64,000 bases of DNA, taken from the NCBI GenBank assembly GCA_024402135.1, contig JAKSJN010000002.1, positions 186,001-250,000 of the forward strand, written 5' to 3'. Under the pieces are notes generated by a model. That model saw only the letters and a program-made list of their open reading frames with translations. It did no database searches and was not told the origin of the DNA. Below, one piece after another: positions 10,401 to 18,389 of this stretch. Positions within the stretch are counted from its first letter, which is position 1. Each line of letters begins with the position of its first letter. The translations under genes and the position numbers were made by a program. Source of the DNA: Bacteroidales bacterium (GTDB taxonomy: Bacteria; Bacteroidota; Bacteroidia; Bacteroidales; UBA932).

Positions 10401-11191
10401 AGGCTCTTGTTCTCACGGCCAAGTTCCTTGCGGATCTCGAAGAAGTCCTCGAGCTCGTTCTCGAGCTCAGCCTTTAGGAAGGAATCATCAACGGTGATCT
10501 CCTCAAGTTCGGTAGTGAAGGTGGTGTGACGGCAATGGTCTGACCAGTATGTATCGAGGATACGGAGTTCAGTCTCGGTAGGCTCTCTGTGCTCAGCGGT
10601 GAAATACTTTACGACTTCATTGAGGTCGTCGGTATTCATGGCAAGACCCCACTCCTTGCAGAATGCGGCATACTGTTCAGGCTTCATGCTGATGAAACCT
10701 GTCATGTCTGCGAGAGGCTTTACATCGACAGTATCGTTCTGTGAAAGCTTTGAAAGGTCCTTCGGACGCGACTCGACGGCATTGATGAAATATGCGCGGA
10801 CTGCATTGAGAGCCTCCTCGGTCATGTCATCGTCGAAGATGATGAGCTTTGAGCTGCGGATCTCGACCTCTGCCTTTGGATCGATAAGGTGCACGCAGTC
10901 AACTGCCGATGATGCACGCTGGTCGAACTGTCCAGGAAGATACTCGACAGCGACATACTTCTTGCCCTCGAGATCGCACTCATCGGTAACGAGGTCGGTC
11001 ACGATCTCTCCGAAAACGGAATATCTGCACTTCTCGACAAGTTCCTCGCTGAAACCGAACAGGTCGTAAACGTTCAGCAGACGGAGACTCTTGATGTTGA
11101 GAGAGAGATTCTCATTGAATTCGTTCTTGAGGCTTCTTGCCTCAACCTGGAACTCAGGGTATTTTTCTACAAAGACGCGATGTGCTTTCAT
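7463..11191 (-). CDS. purL: FGAM synthase, large single-chain type
   Basis: PurL converts FGAR, glutamine and ATP to FGAM. At 1242 residues it is the long form, with linker, synthase and glutaminase parts in one chain. Near residues 205-225 LDTYWSDHCRHTTF gives the catalytic histidine loop. NETHNHPTEIEPFGGAATC and the GGKDSMSGTF segment belong to the two synthase halves. The C-terminal class I glutaminase shows PGTNCDYD, SGGFSAGDE and the nucleophile motif GICNGFQAL. It starts three bases after purE ends. Confidence 0.97.
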   Translation of the reverse strand: MKAHRVFVEKYPEFQVEARSLKNEFNENLSLNIKSLRLLNVYDLFGFSEELVEKCRYSVFGEIVTDLVTDECDLEGKKYVAVEYLPGQFDQRASSAVDCVHLIDPKAEVEIRSSKLIIFDDDMTEEALNAVRAYFINAVESRPKDLSKLSQNDTVDVKPLADMTGFISMKPEQYAAFCKEWGLAMNTDDLNEVVKYFTAEHREPTETELRILDTYWSDHCRHTTFTTELEEITVDDSFLKAELENELEDFFEIRKELGRENKSLCLMELATIGARYLRKIGKLEDLEQSEENNACSIYVNVDVDGKLEKWLLQFKNETHNHPTEIEPFGGAATCLGGAIRDPLSGRAYVYQAMRVTGAGDINKPVSETLAGKLPQSMISRKAAAGYSSYGNQIGLATTHVREIYDEGYTAKRLEVGAVVGAVKAENVRRESPAPGDVILLLGGRTGRDGIGGATGSSKEHTEASIETCGSEVQKGNAPEERKIQRMFRRPEVTKLIKKSNDFGAGGVSVAIGELADGLDIYLDRVPTKYSGLNPTEIAISESQERMAVVIEAKDRAEFETYCKRDNIEVTHVADVTSRGRMRMFNHGDIVADLSRVFIDSAGAKHYSKAAIAAVEDRDPFVREIPGKDLKEKMLNVLSEPNVASQKGLVEMFDSTVGRSTVLMPYGGFLQATETQVSVQKLPVDGYTDTASMLAFGYNPTIAKWSPYHGAAYSVIEACSKVVAAGGEWSTMRFSYQEYFERMTSDPHSWGKPLSALLGTLKMQTELGLASIGGKDSMSGTFEHINVPPTLIAFGVTTVDANKVISPEFKWQGNRLYLIKHNPLANYMPDTDLLKANWDYVHGQINEGNIVSAYAAGFGGVAEALAKMAFGNQFGVDVRIDEAELFGYNYGSIIVESSCELDYPEAIYLGAVTDGEDGYLHINDSKVSIDKLMEVNSATFGKVYPATREPLDPTVACGTPDTKKKYSCRYTGEMGEKPVAYLPVFPGTNCDYDTAKAFRKAGAEVRMGIFCNLTGEDVLNSIAEMKKNIEECQILAFSGGFSAGDEPDGSGKFIANVLNNKDITEAIHGLLDRGGLILGICNGFQALVKSGLLPYGRLGMVTKESPTLFRNDINRHISQMATTRVCSTASPWLAGMKTGDLHTIALSHGEGKFTVSKELAKQLFENGQVAFQYADPMSEEVTMESPFNPNGSTCAIEGIVSPDGQILGKMGHSERYEKNLFKNIDEELEQPIFENAVRYFKKA

Positions 11192-11194
11192 TGC

Positions 11195-11662
11195 CTAGAT
11201 TTCAGTTTGAAGAACCTTGTCGGCCTGAGCCTTCCTATAAGCATCATACTTCTCAGCGAGCACTGCATCGTTGAGAGAGAAGATGGAGACAGCATAGAGG
11301 GCTGCATTCTTTGCACCATCGATCGCCATGGTAGCCACTGGAATGCCGGATGGCATCTGGACGATGCTGAGCAGAGAGTCGAGACCGTTGAGAGCCGCGC
11401 TCTTGATTGGAACGCCGATTACAGGAAGAGAAGTCATTGCTGCACACATGCCAGGAAGGTGAGCTGCTCCGCCGGCACCGGCGATGACGATGTTCACGCC
11501 TCTTTCCTTGGCTGATGCCATGTACTCACAGAAGAACTGTGGAGTGCGGTGAGCGCTGATGACTTTTTTCTCATAAGGAACTCCGAACTGGTCGAGGATG
11601 TCCAATGCTCCCTGCATGACTGGAAGGTCACTCTTGGAGCCCATGATGATGCTGACTTTCAT
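11195..11662 (-). CDS. purE: N5-carboxyaminoimidazole ribonucleotide mutase
   Basis: PurE moves the carboxyl group from N5-CAIR to CAIR. The 155-residue protein has the class I signatures [10 protein letters not shown], the catalytic SAHRTP loop and [12 protein letters not shown]. Class I PurE normally needs PurK, which is not in the window and should be encoded elsewhere. It is the first gene of the eight-gene operon, and the promoter at 11704-11736 lies just upstream. Confidence 0.96.
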   Translation of the reverse strand: MKVSIIMGSKSDLPVMQGALDILDQFGVPYEKKVISAHRTPQFFCEYMASAKERGVNIVIAGAGGAAHLPGMCAAMTSLPVIGVPIKSAALNGLDSLLSIVQMPSGIPVATMAIDGAKNAALYAVSIFSLNDAVLAEKYDAYRKAQADKVLQTEI

Positions 11663-11703
11663 TATGTTTGATTTATCGAGTTATCACTTTGCACTATTAG
11701 CTT

Positions 11704-11736
11704 GCAAATTTACAACAGAACCGAGCCGTATGCAAA
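11704..11736 (-). promoter_or_regulatory. Promoter of the purine operon
   Basis: On the minus strand TTTG (11733-11736) is followed after exactly 20 bases by TAAATTTGC (11704-11712). This matches the Bacteroidota consensus TTTG-N19-21-TAnnTTTG. Transcription should begin near 11698, leaving a leader of about 35 bases. That is too short for a purine riboswitch, and none is seen. Confidence 0.75.
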
Positions 11737-11760
11737 TAATGTTATCAACAACTTTTTATC

Positions 11761-11769
11761 TATCTTTGC
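11761..11769 (+). promoter_or_regulatory. -7 promoter element of the SEC-C gene
   Basis: TATCTTTGC matches the Bacteroidota -7 consensus perfectly. It ends only 4 bases before ATG 11774 and 10 before ATG 11780, so the transcript would be leaderless or nearly so. The -33 element is poor. Confidence 0.5.
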
Positions 11770-11773
11770 CCCG

Positions 11774-12925
11774 ATGTCTATGAAGAAAGAGTTGGAAAAG
11801 TGGTTCTCTCCACTGTCGAAAGATGAACTGAAACGTATCCTGGGCGTATTCGACCAGCCATACCGCGAAAATGCGAGGAAGGCAGGTCTGCTCGAGGAGG
11901 TAATCTCGTTCATCGGAGACAATCCCGAGGCATGGCTCGGCAAGCTCACCGAAAGAGATCTTATCGCCATCAGGGACTGCGTGAAGGCAGGTCCGGCGAG
12001 TCTCACCATCCTGGGCCAGCCTGACTATCCATGCATTCCTCTTTTCCTTCACCTTATCGACAAGGACCCCGGCAGTGACGACATGGTGTTCATCCCGCCA
12101 TGTATCCATGCACTGGTATGTGGAGTCATCGACAATGTGATCGCCTCGAAAGAGGCTGACGGAAGCTTCGACCGCGACAGACTGATCCTGGGCGTCCTCA
12201 ACACCTACGGCGCCATTCCTCTGGAGAGATTCATCCCTCTCATGAGAAAATGCTTTCCTCCCAAGTCAGCATACGACAAGATCAACATGATGGTAGAATC
12301 GCCTATCCTCAAGATGTGCATGGCCGACACCGGCAATGGAGAATGGCTTGTCTCGCCGTATATCTTCGACCTTGACGGATTCATCAGCGGAGTGGATCAT
12401 TTCAAGAAGTTCAGGTCTCACAAGAAATTCAGCGAGAAGGATTTCAGGGACGCAGCCCGCAACATCCCGTTCTGTGCCGCAGAGCCGGACAGTCCGGAGG
12501 CCCAGGCCGTCATCAGAATGTACATAAGCCTGGGACTGCACAGGCACGAGGCCATCGAAGAGCTGCATTACATCTGGCTGGACTGTCAGAACTGCTTTGA
12601 CGAGGACATGACCGCCCACATCTTCGAGGGCGTGGAAGATCTTGCCCACAGCATTCCTACTTTCGAGCAGTACAGGAGCTGCCTGCAGACCGTAGCGGAC
12701 TATGCCAACAGCCTGCCGAAGTGGTATCTCAAGGGAAGGAGCGCCGAAGAATGCGACCTGATGAAGATCACTCTCCGCGAAAAGGAGAGCAGCGAAGACA
12801 TATTCCAGGAACTCGCAAAGGAAATGCATTTCGGCATGGCCGTCCCTCACGTGTCACCGTTTGAGCCATGTCCATGCGGCAGCGGCCTCAGCTATCGCAA
12901 CTGCCACGGCAAGTTCATGAACTAG
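11774..12925 (+). CDS. SEC-C motif protein of unknown function
   Basis: I do not recognise the main body of this roughly 380-residue soluble protein. Its last 21 residues carry PCPCGSGLSYRNCHG, a SEC-C zinc-binding motif (CxC...C-H) like the one ending SecA in this window. Such tails usually mediate protein or ribosome contacts. The rest is helical and charged with no membrane segment. The frame stays open back to 11702, but I start at 11774 because the -7 box lies at 11761-11769 and the extra residues look non-coding; ATG 11780 is also possible. It converges on the next gene, and their stop codons share the palindrome CTAG. Confidence 0.85.
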   Translation: MSMKKELEKWFSPLSKDELKRILGVFDQPYRENARKAGLLEEVISFIGDNPEAWLGKLTERDLIAIRDCVKAGPASLTILGQPDYPCIPLFLHLIDKDPGSDDMVFIPPCIHALVCGVIDNVIASKEADGSFDRDRLILGVLNTYGAIPLERFIPLMRKCFPPKSAYDKINMMVESPILKMCMADTGNGEWLVSPYIFDLDGFISGVDHFKKFRSHKKFSEKDFRDAARNIPFCAAEPDSPEAQAVIRMYISLGLHRHEAIEELHYIWLDCQNCFDEDMTAHIFEGVEDLAHSIPTFEQYRSCLQTVADYANSLPKWYLKGRSAEECDLMKITLREKESSEDIFQELAKEMHFGMAVPHVSPFEPCPCGSGLSYRNCHGKFMN

Positions 12926-13389
12926 AGGTGCTCGACAATCTTCTCGAGCCAGATTCTGTCGGTCTCGTTGAAGGTATTCAGTTCGGCGCTGTCAATATCC
13001 AGCACACCCCATATTTCACCATCCTTGCGGACAGGGACTACTATCTCGCTACGGGATGCAGAGCTGCATGCGATATGACCGGGGAACTGGTCTACATCAG
13101 GAACGACGATGGTCTCGCCGGCCTTCCATGCACTGCCGCACACTCCCCTGCCGAACGGAATACGTGTACATGCCACAGGGCCCTGGAAAGGTCCGAGAAC
13201 AAGCTGATTCCCGTCGACACGGTAAAAGCCGGTCCACCAGAACTTCAGTGAGTGATGTATGAGAGCAGCGACATTGGCCATGTTTGCGACTGCATCGCTT
13301 TCATCTTCGACCATGGCGCATACCTGCTTTTCGAGCAGTCTGTAGATTTCCTCCTTTGAGAGATTGCTTGTTTCCGGCATCGTTTCCAT
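12922..13389 (-). CDS. msrC: GAF-domain free methionine-(R)-sulfoxide reductase
   Basis: The protein is a single GAF domain of 155 residues of the fRMsr type (E. coli YebR/MsrC), which reduces free methionine-R-sulfoxide with thioredoxin-type electrons. The three redox cysteines are in place: C74 and C84 in ACTRIPFGRGVCG, and C108 in GHIACSSASRSE. The substrate-pocket residues in FWWTGFY and GVLDIDS are also present. It is transcribed away from the GH31 gene and overlaps the SEC-C gene by four bases at the 3' end. The role is repair of oxidised methionine in the cytosol. Confidence 0.92.
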   Translation of the reverse strand: METMPETSNLSKEEIYRLLEKQVCAMVEDESDAVANMANVAALIHHSLKFWWTGFYRVDGNQLVLGPFQGPVACTRIPFGRGVCGSAWKAGETIVVPDVDQFPGHIACSSASRSEIVVPVRKDGEIWGVLDIDSAELNTFNETDRIWLEKIVEHL

Positions 13390-13429
13390 TCCGCATCATT
13401 TTTTCAGCGACAAAAATAAGAAAAAAGCC

Positions 13430-13438
13430 TATCTTTAC
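13430..13438 (+). promoter_or_regulatory. -7 promoter element of the GH31 gene
   Basis: TATCTTTAC, one base from the -7 consensus, lies 28 bases upstream of the chosen GH31 start in the 76-base divergent gap with the methionine-sulfoxide reductase. No clear -33 TTTG is seen at the expected distance. Confidence 0.45.
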
Positions 13439-13465
13439 GAACCTACCGGAAAAACCATAACCAAT

Positions 13466-15844
13466 ATGAAAAAAATAGCACTACTCATCGCGGCAGCTGT
13501 CAGCATCTGCTTCACGATGTCAGCCCAGACCAAGGCACAGGTCGAAACGAACGGCCAGACCGTCGAGATCCAGGTTTACACCCCTGAGATCATCAGAGTC
13601 ATCAAGCACCCATCCGGGAGAGAATTCATCAACGAAAGCTTCGCGGTCATTGCCAAGCCTTCAAACTGCAAGGCAAGTGTCAAGGAAAGCGCCAAAGAGC
13701 TTTCAGTCGCTACTGCCAAGGTAAAGGTTACTGTCAGCAAGACCGACGGAACAGTCAGCTTTACAGACGCAAAGGGCAGAAAGATGATTTCGGAGAATGC
13801 TCCTGCAGCGATCGACAGAATTGACTGGCCGAACGAAAGGAACGTGCTTACCGCAAAGCAGAGCTGGAAACTCGAGGACGGCGAGGCTATCTACGGACTT
13901 ACCATTCACGAGAACGGCAAGCTTTCACAGCGAGGCTCGGAATACAAGATGATCCAGAACAACTGTGACGACTATGTTCCTTTCTTCCAGTCCGTAAAGG
14001 GTTACGGTCTGTATTGGGACAACGCCTCACCAACCAGGTTCATCGACAACGAAGAAGGAACAAGTTTCGATTCCGAGATTGCCTCAGGTGTCGACTACTA
14101 CTTCCTTCTTGGCGGAAGCATCGACGGCACCATCGCCCGCATGCGTGAACTCACCGGCAAGGTTCCTATGATTCCTCTCTGGGGCTACGGATTCATGCAG
14201 AGCCGCGAGCGCTACAAGTCACAGGCCGAGGCCCTCACCGTCCTCAACACCTACCGCGAGCAGCAGATTCCTATCGACGTGCTTATCCAGGACTGGCAGT
14301 ACTGGGATTCAAACTATCTCTGGAACGCCATGGAGTTCCTCAATCCTGAGTTCCCTAACGGCAAGCGTTTCATCCAGGAAATCCACGACCAGAACGCTCA
14401 TATCCTCATTTCCATCTGGCAGTCATTCGGTCCTATGACCAAGCAGTATGCCGATCTTGAAAAGATTGGCGCACTGTACGACATCCAGACCTGGCCGCAG
14501 AGCGGTCTCGGTTCATGGCCTCCAAAGATGAAGTACCCTTCAGGAGTCCGCGTCTATGACCCATACAACCCTGAGGCCCGCGACATCTACTGGAACTACC
14601 TCAACGAGGGTCTTTTCAAGCTAGGCATCGACGGTTGGTGGATGGATTCCACCGAGCCTGACCACAACAACTTCAAGGACTCAGACTTCGAGCAGGAGAC
14701 ATATCTCGGCTCTTGGAGAAAGGTCCGCAATGCCTTCCCTCTGGAGTGCGTGAAGGGCGTATATGACCATCAGCGCCAGGAGACTTCCGACAAGCGCGTC
14801 TTCATCCTGACCCGTTCAGGCTTTGCCGGTCAGCAGCGATATGCTTCGAATGTATGGAGCGGCGACGTACAGTCAACCTGGACAAGCCTCCGCGCCCAGA
14901 TTCCTGCAGGTCTGAACTACACCATGACAGGAAATCCTCATTTCAATTCCGATCTTGGCGGATTCTTCTGTAACGGCTACAACAACCATGGAGTATATGG
15001 AACAGGTCCTTCCAACCCTAAGTTCCGCGAGCTCTATGTACGCTGGGCTCAGTATGGCGTATTCACTCCTATGATGCGTTCACATGGAGCGGACACCCCT
15101 CGTGAGATCTATCTCTATGGCAAGGCTGGAGAGCCTGTATATGATGCTCTTGTGAGTGCTGTCAAGCTCCGCTACAGCCTTCTTCCTTATATCTACTCTA
15201 CCGCTTGGGATGTCACCTCTAAGGATGCTTCGTTCATGCGTGCTCTCGCATCCGACTTCACTGCAGACAAGAACACATGGGACATGAAGGATGAGTATAT
15301 GTTCGGCAAGGCATTCCTCGTGGCTCCTATAGTCGAGCCTCAGTACACTGACGAGAAGGTAGAGTGGAGCACCGCAGCAGTGGACTTCACCGCAGAGCGC
15401 AGCGCCGAGACATATCTTCCAGCTGGTGCAAAGTGGTATGACTTCTTCAGCGGCAAGGCATACAACGGCGGTCAGACCATCAGCCAGACCACCACTCTTG
15501 CAAGCATTCCAGTTTTTGTCCGTGCCGGAAGCATCGTTCCGATCGGACCTGATGTACAGTATGCTGCAGAGAAGGCTTGGGATTCGCTCGAGATCCGAGT
15601 ATATCCAGGCGCAAACGGAAGCTTCACACTCTATGAGGATGCCGGCGATGGCTATGCATATGAGAACGGCGAATACAGTGAGATTCCTATGATCTGGAGT
15701 GACGGTGGAAAGACCCTTACCATCGGTGCCCGCAAGGGTTCATATCCTGGCATGATCATGTCTCGCACCTTCACCGTGAAGACTCCTGACGGCAAGACCC
15801 GCAGCGTTGATTACAATGGTGCGAAAGTCGTAGTCAAGATGTAA
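13466..15844 (+). CDS. Secreted GH31 alpha-glycosidase (xylosidase/glucosidase type)
   Basis: This 792-residue enzyme begins MKKIALLIAAAVSICFTMSAQ, a signal peptide with likely cleavage after SAQ. The frame is open 34 codons further upstream, but that extension is not signal-like. GH31 features are the N-terminal beta-sandwich, the barrel beginning at VPMIPLWGYGFMQSRERY, the nucleophile in DGWWMDSTEPD (D394) and the acid/base aspartate in VWSGD (D467). The WMDSTEPD form is common in Bacteroidota alpha-xylosidases and alpha-glucosidases; which sugar is cut cannot be settled here. It acts in the periplasm or on the surface on oligosaccharides. Confidence 0.92.
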   Translation: MKKIALLIAAAVSICFTMSAQTKAQVETNGQTVEIQVYTPEIIRVIKHPSGREFINESFAVIAKPSNCKASVKESAKELSVATAKVKVTVSKTDGTVSFTDAKGRKMISENAPAAIDRIDWPNERNVLTAKQSWKLEDGEAIYGLTIHENGKLSQRGSEYKMIQNNCDDYVPFFQSVKGYGLYWDNASPTRFIDNEEGTSFDSEIASGVDYYFLLGGSIDGTIARMRELTGKVPMIPLWGYGFMQSRERYKSQAEALTVLNTYREQQIPIDVLIQDWQYWDSNYLWNAMEFLNPEFPNGKRFIQEIHDQNAHILISIWQSFGPMTKQYADLEKIGALYDIQTWPQSGLGSWPPKMKYPSGVRVYDPYNPEARDIYWNYLNEGLFKLGIDGWWMDSTEPDHNNFKDSDFEQETYLGSWRKVRNAFPLECVKGVYDHQRQETSDKRVFILTRSGFAGQQRYASNVWSGDVQSTWTSLRAQIPAGLNYTMTGNPHFNSDLGGFFCNGYNNHGVYGTGPSNPKFRELYVRWAQYGVFTPMMRSHGADTPREIYLYGKAGEPVYDALVSAVKLRYSLLPYIYSTAWDVTSKDASFMRALASDFTADKNTWDMKDEYMFGKAFLVAPIVEPQYTDEKVEWSTAAVDFTAERSAETYLPAGAKWYDFFSGKAYNGGQTISQTTTLASIPVFVRAGSIVPIGPDVQYAAEKAWDSLEIRVYPGANGSFTLYEDAGDGYAYENGEYSEIPMIWSDGGKTLTIGARKGSYPGMIMSRTFTVKTPDGKTRSVDYNGAKVVVKM

Positions 15845-15884
15845 GATTTTTCACTAAATTCGCAGCCGTTTTTCCATCGGGAAT

Positions 15885-16868
15885 ATGACTGCAAAATCAA
15901 TAAAGGCAGCACTCCGTGAATGGATGCTGCCTATTTCTATGACCATAGGTGCCGCGATGTATTTCATCTTTGCGGCGCTTCCCATATCCGATGCCGGACG
16001 TGAAAGCGTGGATGACTTCGTGAGCGTTATCCAGCCGCTCATGCTTTTCACGATGCTCTTCCTCACCTTCTGCAAGGTAGCTCCGCATGACCTCAAGCTT
16101 CATCGCTGGCATTTCATGATCCTTGGCATCCAGATGGGACTTTTCGTGCTTTTCTCACTGGCAGCGATATGGGTTGGCGAAGCTGTCGCAGGCGATGAGT
16201 TCTTCGGCAGGGCCGACCTGCGTGCCAGTTTTGAGTGTGCCATGCTTTGCTTTGCCTGTCCTACGGCAACTGCAGCAGCCGTCGTTACTTCGAAACTTGG
16301 AGGAAGCACTGCTTCCATCGTGTCCTATACTATGGTCTGCAACCTTGCTGTAGCCCTTCTGGCTCCGCTTATGCTGCCTCTGGTGCATCCGCAGGAGGGT
16401 GTGGATTTCATCAATGCCTTCTTCATGATCATGGGCAAAGTGTTCCCTCTGCTGATCTGTCCGCTGATTCTGGCGTGGTTCATACGGTATCTCTTCCCTG
16501 TCCTCCACAAAAAAATCCTGTCCTATCCTGACCTTGCATTCTATATCTGGGCAGTTTCTCTTGCGCTGGCAATCGCCGTGACCTTCAAGTGCATCGTCCA
16601 GAGCGGCGCCGGTTTCGGCTGTCTTCTTGGCATGGCTGTCGCCTCGCTCATTTCCTGCTGCATGCAGTTCTGGATAGGCAAGGTTATCGGAACACCGTAT
16701 GGCGACCGCATCGCTTCAGGTCAGGCGATGGGCCAGAAGAACACTGTCTTCGCCATCTGGATGGGATATACCTTCCTCTCCCCTGTCAGCTCCGTGGCCG
16801 GCGGCTTCTACAGCCTCTGGCACAATATCTTCAATTCTTGGCAGCTTCATAAGGCCGGAAAGAAATAA
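15885..16868 (+). CDS. BASS-family (bile acid:sodium symporter-like) transporter
   Basis: This is an integral membrane protein of 327 residues with about ten hydrophobic helices. CPTATAAAVVTSKLGG and the closing GQAMGQKNTVFAIWMGYTFL segment resemble the crossover helices of the BASS fold, which moves organic anions with sodium. The substrate in this Bacteroidota subgroup is unknown to me; pantoate, keto acids or sterol-like anions are known elsewhere in the superfamily. It starts 40 bases after the GH31 gene and may share its transcript. Its stop overlaps the remnant of a lipoprotein reading frame. Confidence 0.85.
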   Translation: MTAKSIKAALREWMLPISMTIGAAMYFIFAALPISDAGRESVDDFVSVIQPLMLFTMLFLTFCKVAPHDLKLHRWHFMILGIQMGLFVLFSLAAIWVGEAVAGDEFFGRADLRASFECAMLCFACPTATAAAVVTSKLGGSTASIVSYTMVCNLAVALLAPLMLPLVHPQEGVDFINAFFMIMGKVFPLLICPLILAWFIRYLFPVLHKKILSYPDLAFYIWAVSLALAIAVTFKCIVQSGAGFGCLLGMAVASLISCCMQFWIGKVIGTPYGDRIASGQAMGQKNTVFAIWMGYTFLSPVSSVAGGFYSLWHNIFNSWQLHKAGKK

Positions 16869-16996
16869 TCTTTATCGCACTTTGCGCAGCCGCAATGGCT
16901 TTTGTATCATGCTCCGAGAAGGATGAATGGAGATATCTTCTCGACGAGAATCTCTCCAACTTCGAAAATAACAGAGTAGCGACTTTTCGATATTGA
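16865..16996 (+). pseudogene. 5' remnant of a lipoprotein gene
   Basis: In one frame the sequence reads IIFIALCAAAMAFVSCSEKD, a typical lipoprotein signal ending in the lipobox FVSC, followed by EWRYLLDENLSNFEN. The mature part resembles the start of DUF1080-type (3-keto-disaccharide hydrolase) lipoproteins, from memory of that family. No proper start codon precedes the signal, and the frame stops at 16994 after only about 25 mature residues. It looks like the stump of a secreted hydrolase gene whose remainder was lost when the adjacent Rpn element arrived. The alternative, a chance hydrophobic frame, is less likely given the intact lipobox. Confidence 0.6.
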
Positions 16997-17021
16997 GGGC
17001 GGCCTTGACGGTCGCCCTCAA
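16993..17021 (-). terminator. Hairpin at the 3' end of the Rpn gene
   Basis: TTGAGGGCG(G)CC pairs with GGTCGCCCTCAA across a five-base loop with one mismatch. It sits directly after the minus-strand nuclease gene stop. The T-tract is weak on both strands, so termination may be inefficient. Confidence 0.5.
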
Positions 17022-17027
17022 TGTATA

Positions 17028-17966
17028 TCAAAGAGTATTGATTACATCGACTGACAATCCTGTCGCCTGTGCAATCTGCTCCATGGAAAGTGTACCTTGC
17101 TGCTTCAAACTTGATGCAATTACCATGCTGGCCTCAGATCTTCCTTCAGCCAATCCTTCGGCTTTGCCCTCGGCTTTACCATTTTCATACCCCTTTTCTT
17201 GGGCGTATGCAAGTTGGTTGATCAAATCTCGTTCGGTTCTCATCGCTTTCCTGTATTCTTCAAGTTCTTCTCCGGTGAAGTTGGCGGTACGGGCCGCTCT
17301 GTTGAGCGCTTTGAAATAGTCCTCGTCGAAGTTCTCCGGCATGACCTCCATCTTCTCCATGTGAAGTATGCAATGATACAATTTTTCCTCGAAAGTTTCA
17401 CACTCTTCTGCGCTTTTGTTCATTCTGCCAAGCTCGACGAAGACGAACTCCAGCCTGTCCGTCATCTCGTCATCGCCATGCACCTCCCTTAACCTGTAGT
17501 GCGTGCGGACCTTCTCGTCCCACTTCTCTCCGTGAGGCATGTCGAAGGTGACGAAGGACACGACTATGACCTGTTCCATCCTGTAGTCGGCTCCGACCTT
17601 GATCTGATTTGAGATAGGCATCGAGCCATAATAGAGGACCCTCTCCTTGAAGTGGTGCTGCTTTGTCTGCTGGATCTCGACAATCACCCTCGAGCCGTCG
17701 CTGAGCGTGCAACGGATGTCGTACACGCTCTTCTTCGCGTCGCTGCCGAACACGTCAGCCTGGTTCTGGATGAAGGTAAGGTCGACGATGTCTTTGTCGG
17801 GAAGGATCGCCCGGAGCATGCCTATCGTCAGCCTTTTGTTCTCATCCGTTCCGAACACCTTCTTGAAGCCGTAGTCGATCTTGAGGTCGATCATCGGCGA
17901 CATGAACCCATCGGTCTTCGTACCCTCTCGCCCCTGGGCAAGGACGCTTGTTTCCTTTTGTTTCAT
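17028..17966 (-). CDS. Rpn/PDDEXK-family nuclease (putative transposase)
   Basis: The protein matches the Rpn (recombination-promoting nuclease) group often labelled PD-(D/E)XK transposase. It opens with MIDLKIDYGFKKVFG near residue 25. The nuclease core shows the aspartate in VYDIRCTLSDG and the EIQ of RVIVEIQQ, which stands in for ExK. A helical region follows, and then glycine-glutamate repeats GKAEGKAEGLAEG before a short C-terminal helix-turn-helix-like end. I start at 17966 (MKQKETS); twelve more codons are open upstream. Relatives promote RecA-independent transfer of gene fragments. It abuts a broken lipoprotein gene, which fits a role in local rearrangement. Confidence 0.88.
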   Translation of the reverse strand: MKQKETSVLAQGREGTKTDGFMSPMIDLKIDYGFKKVFGTDENKRLTIGMLRAILPDKDIVDLTFIQNQADVFGSDAKKSVYDIRCTLSDGSRVIVEIQQTKQHHFKERVLYYGSMPISNQIKVGADYRMEQVIVVSFVTFDMPHGEKWDEKVRTHYRLREVHGDDEMTDRLEFVFVELGRMNKSAEECETFEEKLYHCILHMEKMEVMPENFDEDYFKALNRAARTANFTGEELEEYRKAMRTERDLINQLAYAQEKGYENGKAEGKAEGLAEGRSEASMVIASSLKQQGTLSMEQIAQATGLSVDVINTL

Positions 17967-18103
17967 ATTGTGATCGCGCCTTGTCTTATTGGCGGACCGC
18001 AATTATATTGCAAATGAATCCGGGGAAACAGGAAAGGTAAAAATCATTCGTGCGATTATTTCGTTTTTTACATTTTTGAAAAGATTTGACTTTTCCCTAT
18101 AAA

Positions 18104-18138
18104 GGAAACTTTATTGCCGAGTGACTCAATACCTTTGC
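18104..18138 (+). promoter_or_regulatory. Island promoter box 1, upstream of tRNA-like RNA copy 1
   Basis: GGAAACTTTATTGCCGAGT (18104-18122) is followed by seven bases and the perfect -7 box TACCTTTGC (18130-18138). The same 19-base box at the same distance recurs before five other transcription units up to 24.3 kb. No -33 TTTG is present. A transcript would start near 18143. Confidence 0.75.
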
Positions 18139-18217
18139 ATCACAAACCAAAGGCTGTGACAGTCATATGGCTATATGAATCTCTATCATGGGTGGTTCAT
18201 AGATATTAAGGGTAAAA

Positions 18218-18384
18218 GGCGAACATAGTTCAATTGGTAGAAAGCTCGGATGCTCCCGGGAGATGTGGGTTCGAGTCCCACTGAACGCCCAAGTAAATAA
18301 TCACTCCGATGGTCGCAGATAGTAGCGGGGCTTTCCCGAAAGGGCAGTATATCGGGGGTGCAAATCCCTCCGGAGTGTTTTTTT
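18218..18384 (+). ncRNA. Tandem tRNA-like non-coding RNA, copy 1
   Basis: Two tRNA-sized units stand in tandem. Unit 1 (18218-18289) has a D-arm-like AGTTCAATTGGTAGAA, a perfect T-arm GTGGG-TTCGAGT-CCCAC (18265-18281) and a closing stem GGCG/CGCC broken by two A-A mismatches. Unit 2 (18302-18377) has a perfect 7-bp acceptor-like stem CACTCCG/CGGAGTG, a T-arm-like GGGGG-TGCAAAT-CCCTC directly joined to it as in a tRNA, and a hairpin CCC-GAAA-GGG with a GNRA loop where an anticodon arm would be. Seven T follow at once, so the last stem also serves as a terminator. Neither unit has a normal seven-base anticodon loop, so I do not call them tRNA genes. A second copy lies at 20759-20960 on the other strand. 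Confidence 0.75.
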
Positions 18385-18389
18385 CAAAC

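Noticed and set aside
11663..11703. A purine riboswitch in front of purE
   Set aside because: The leader predicted from the promoter is only about 35 bases and has no aptamer-like pairing.
18218..18289. Calling the first tRNA-like unit a functional tRNA gene
   Set aside because: The acceptor stem has two A-A mismatches, the D-stem is imperfect in this copy and the middle hairpin has a six-base loop with bulges, so no anticodon can be assigned.
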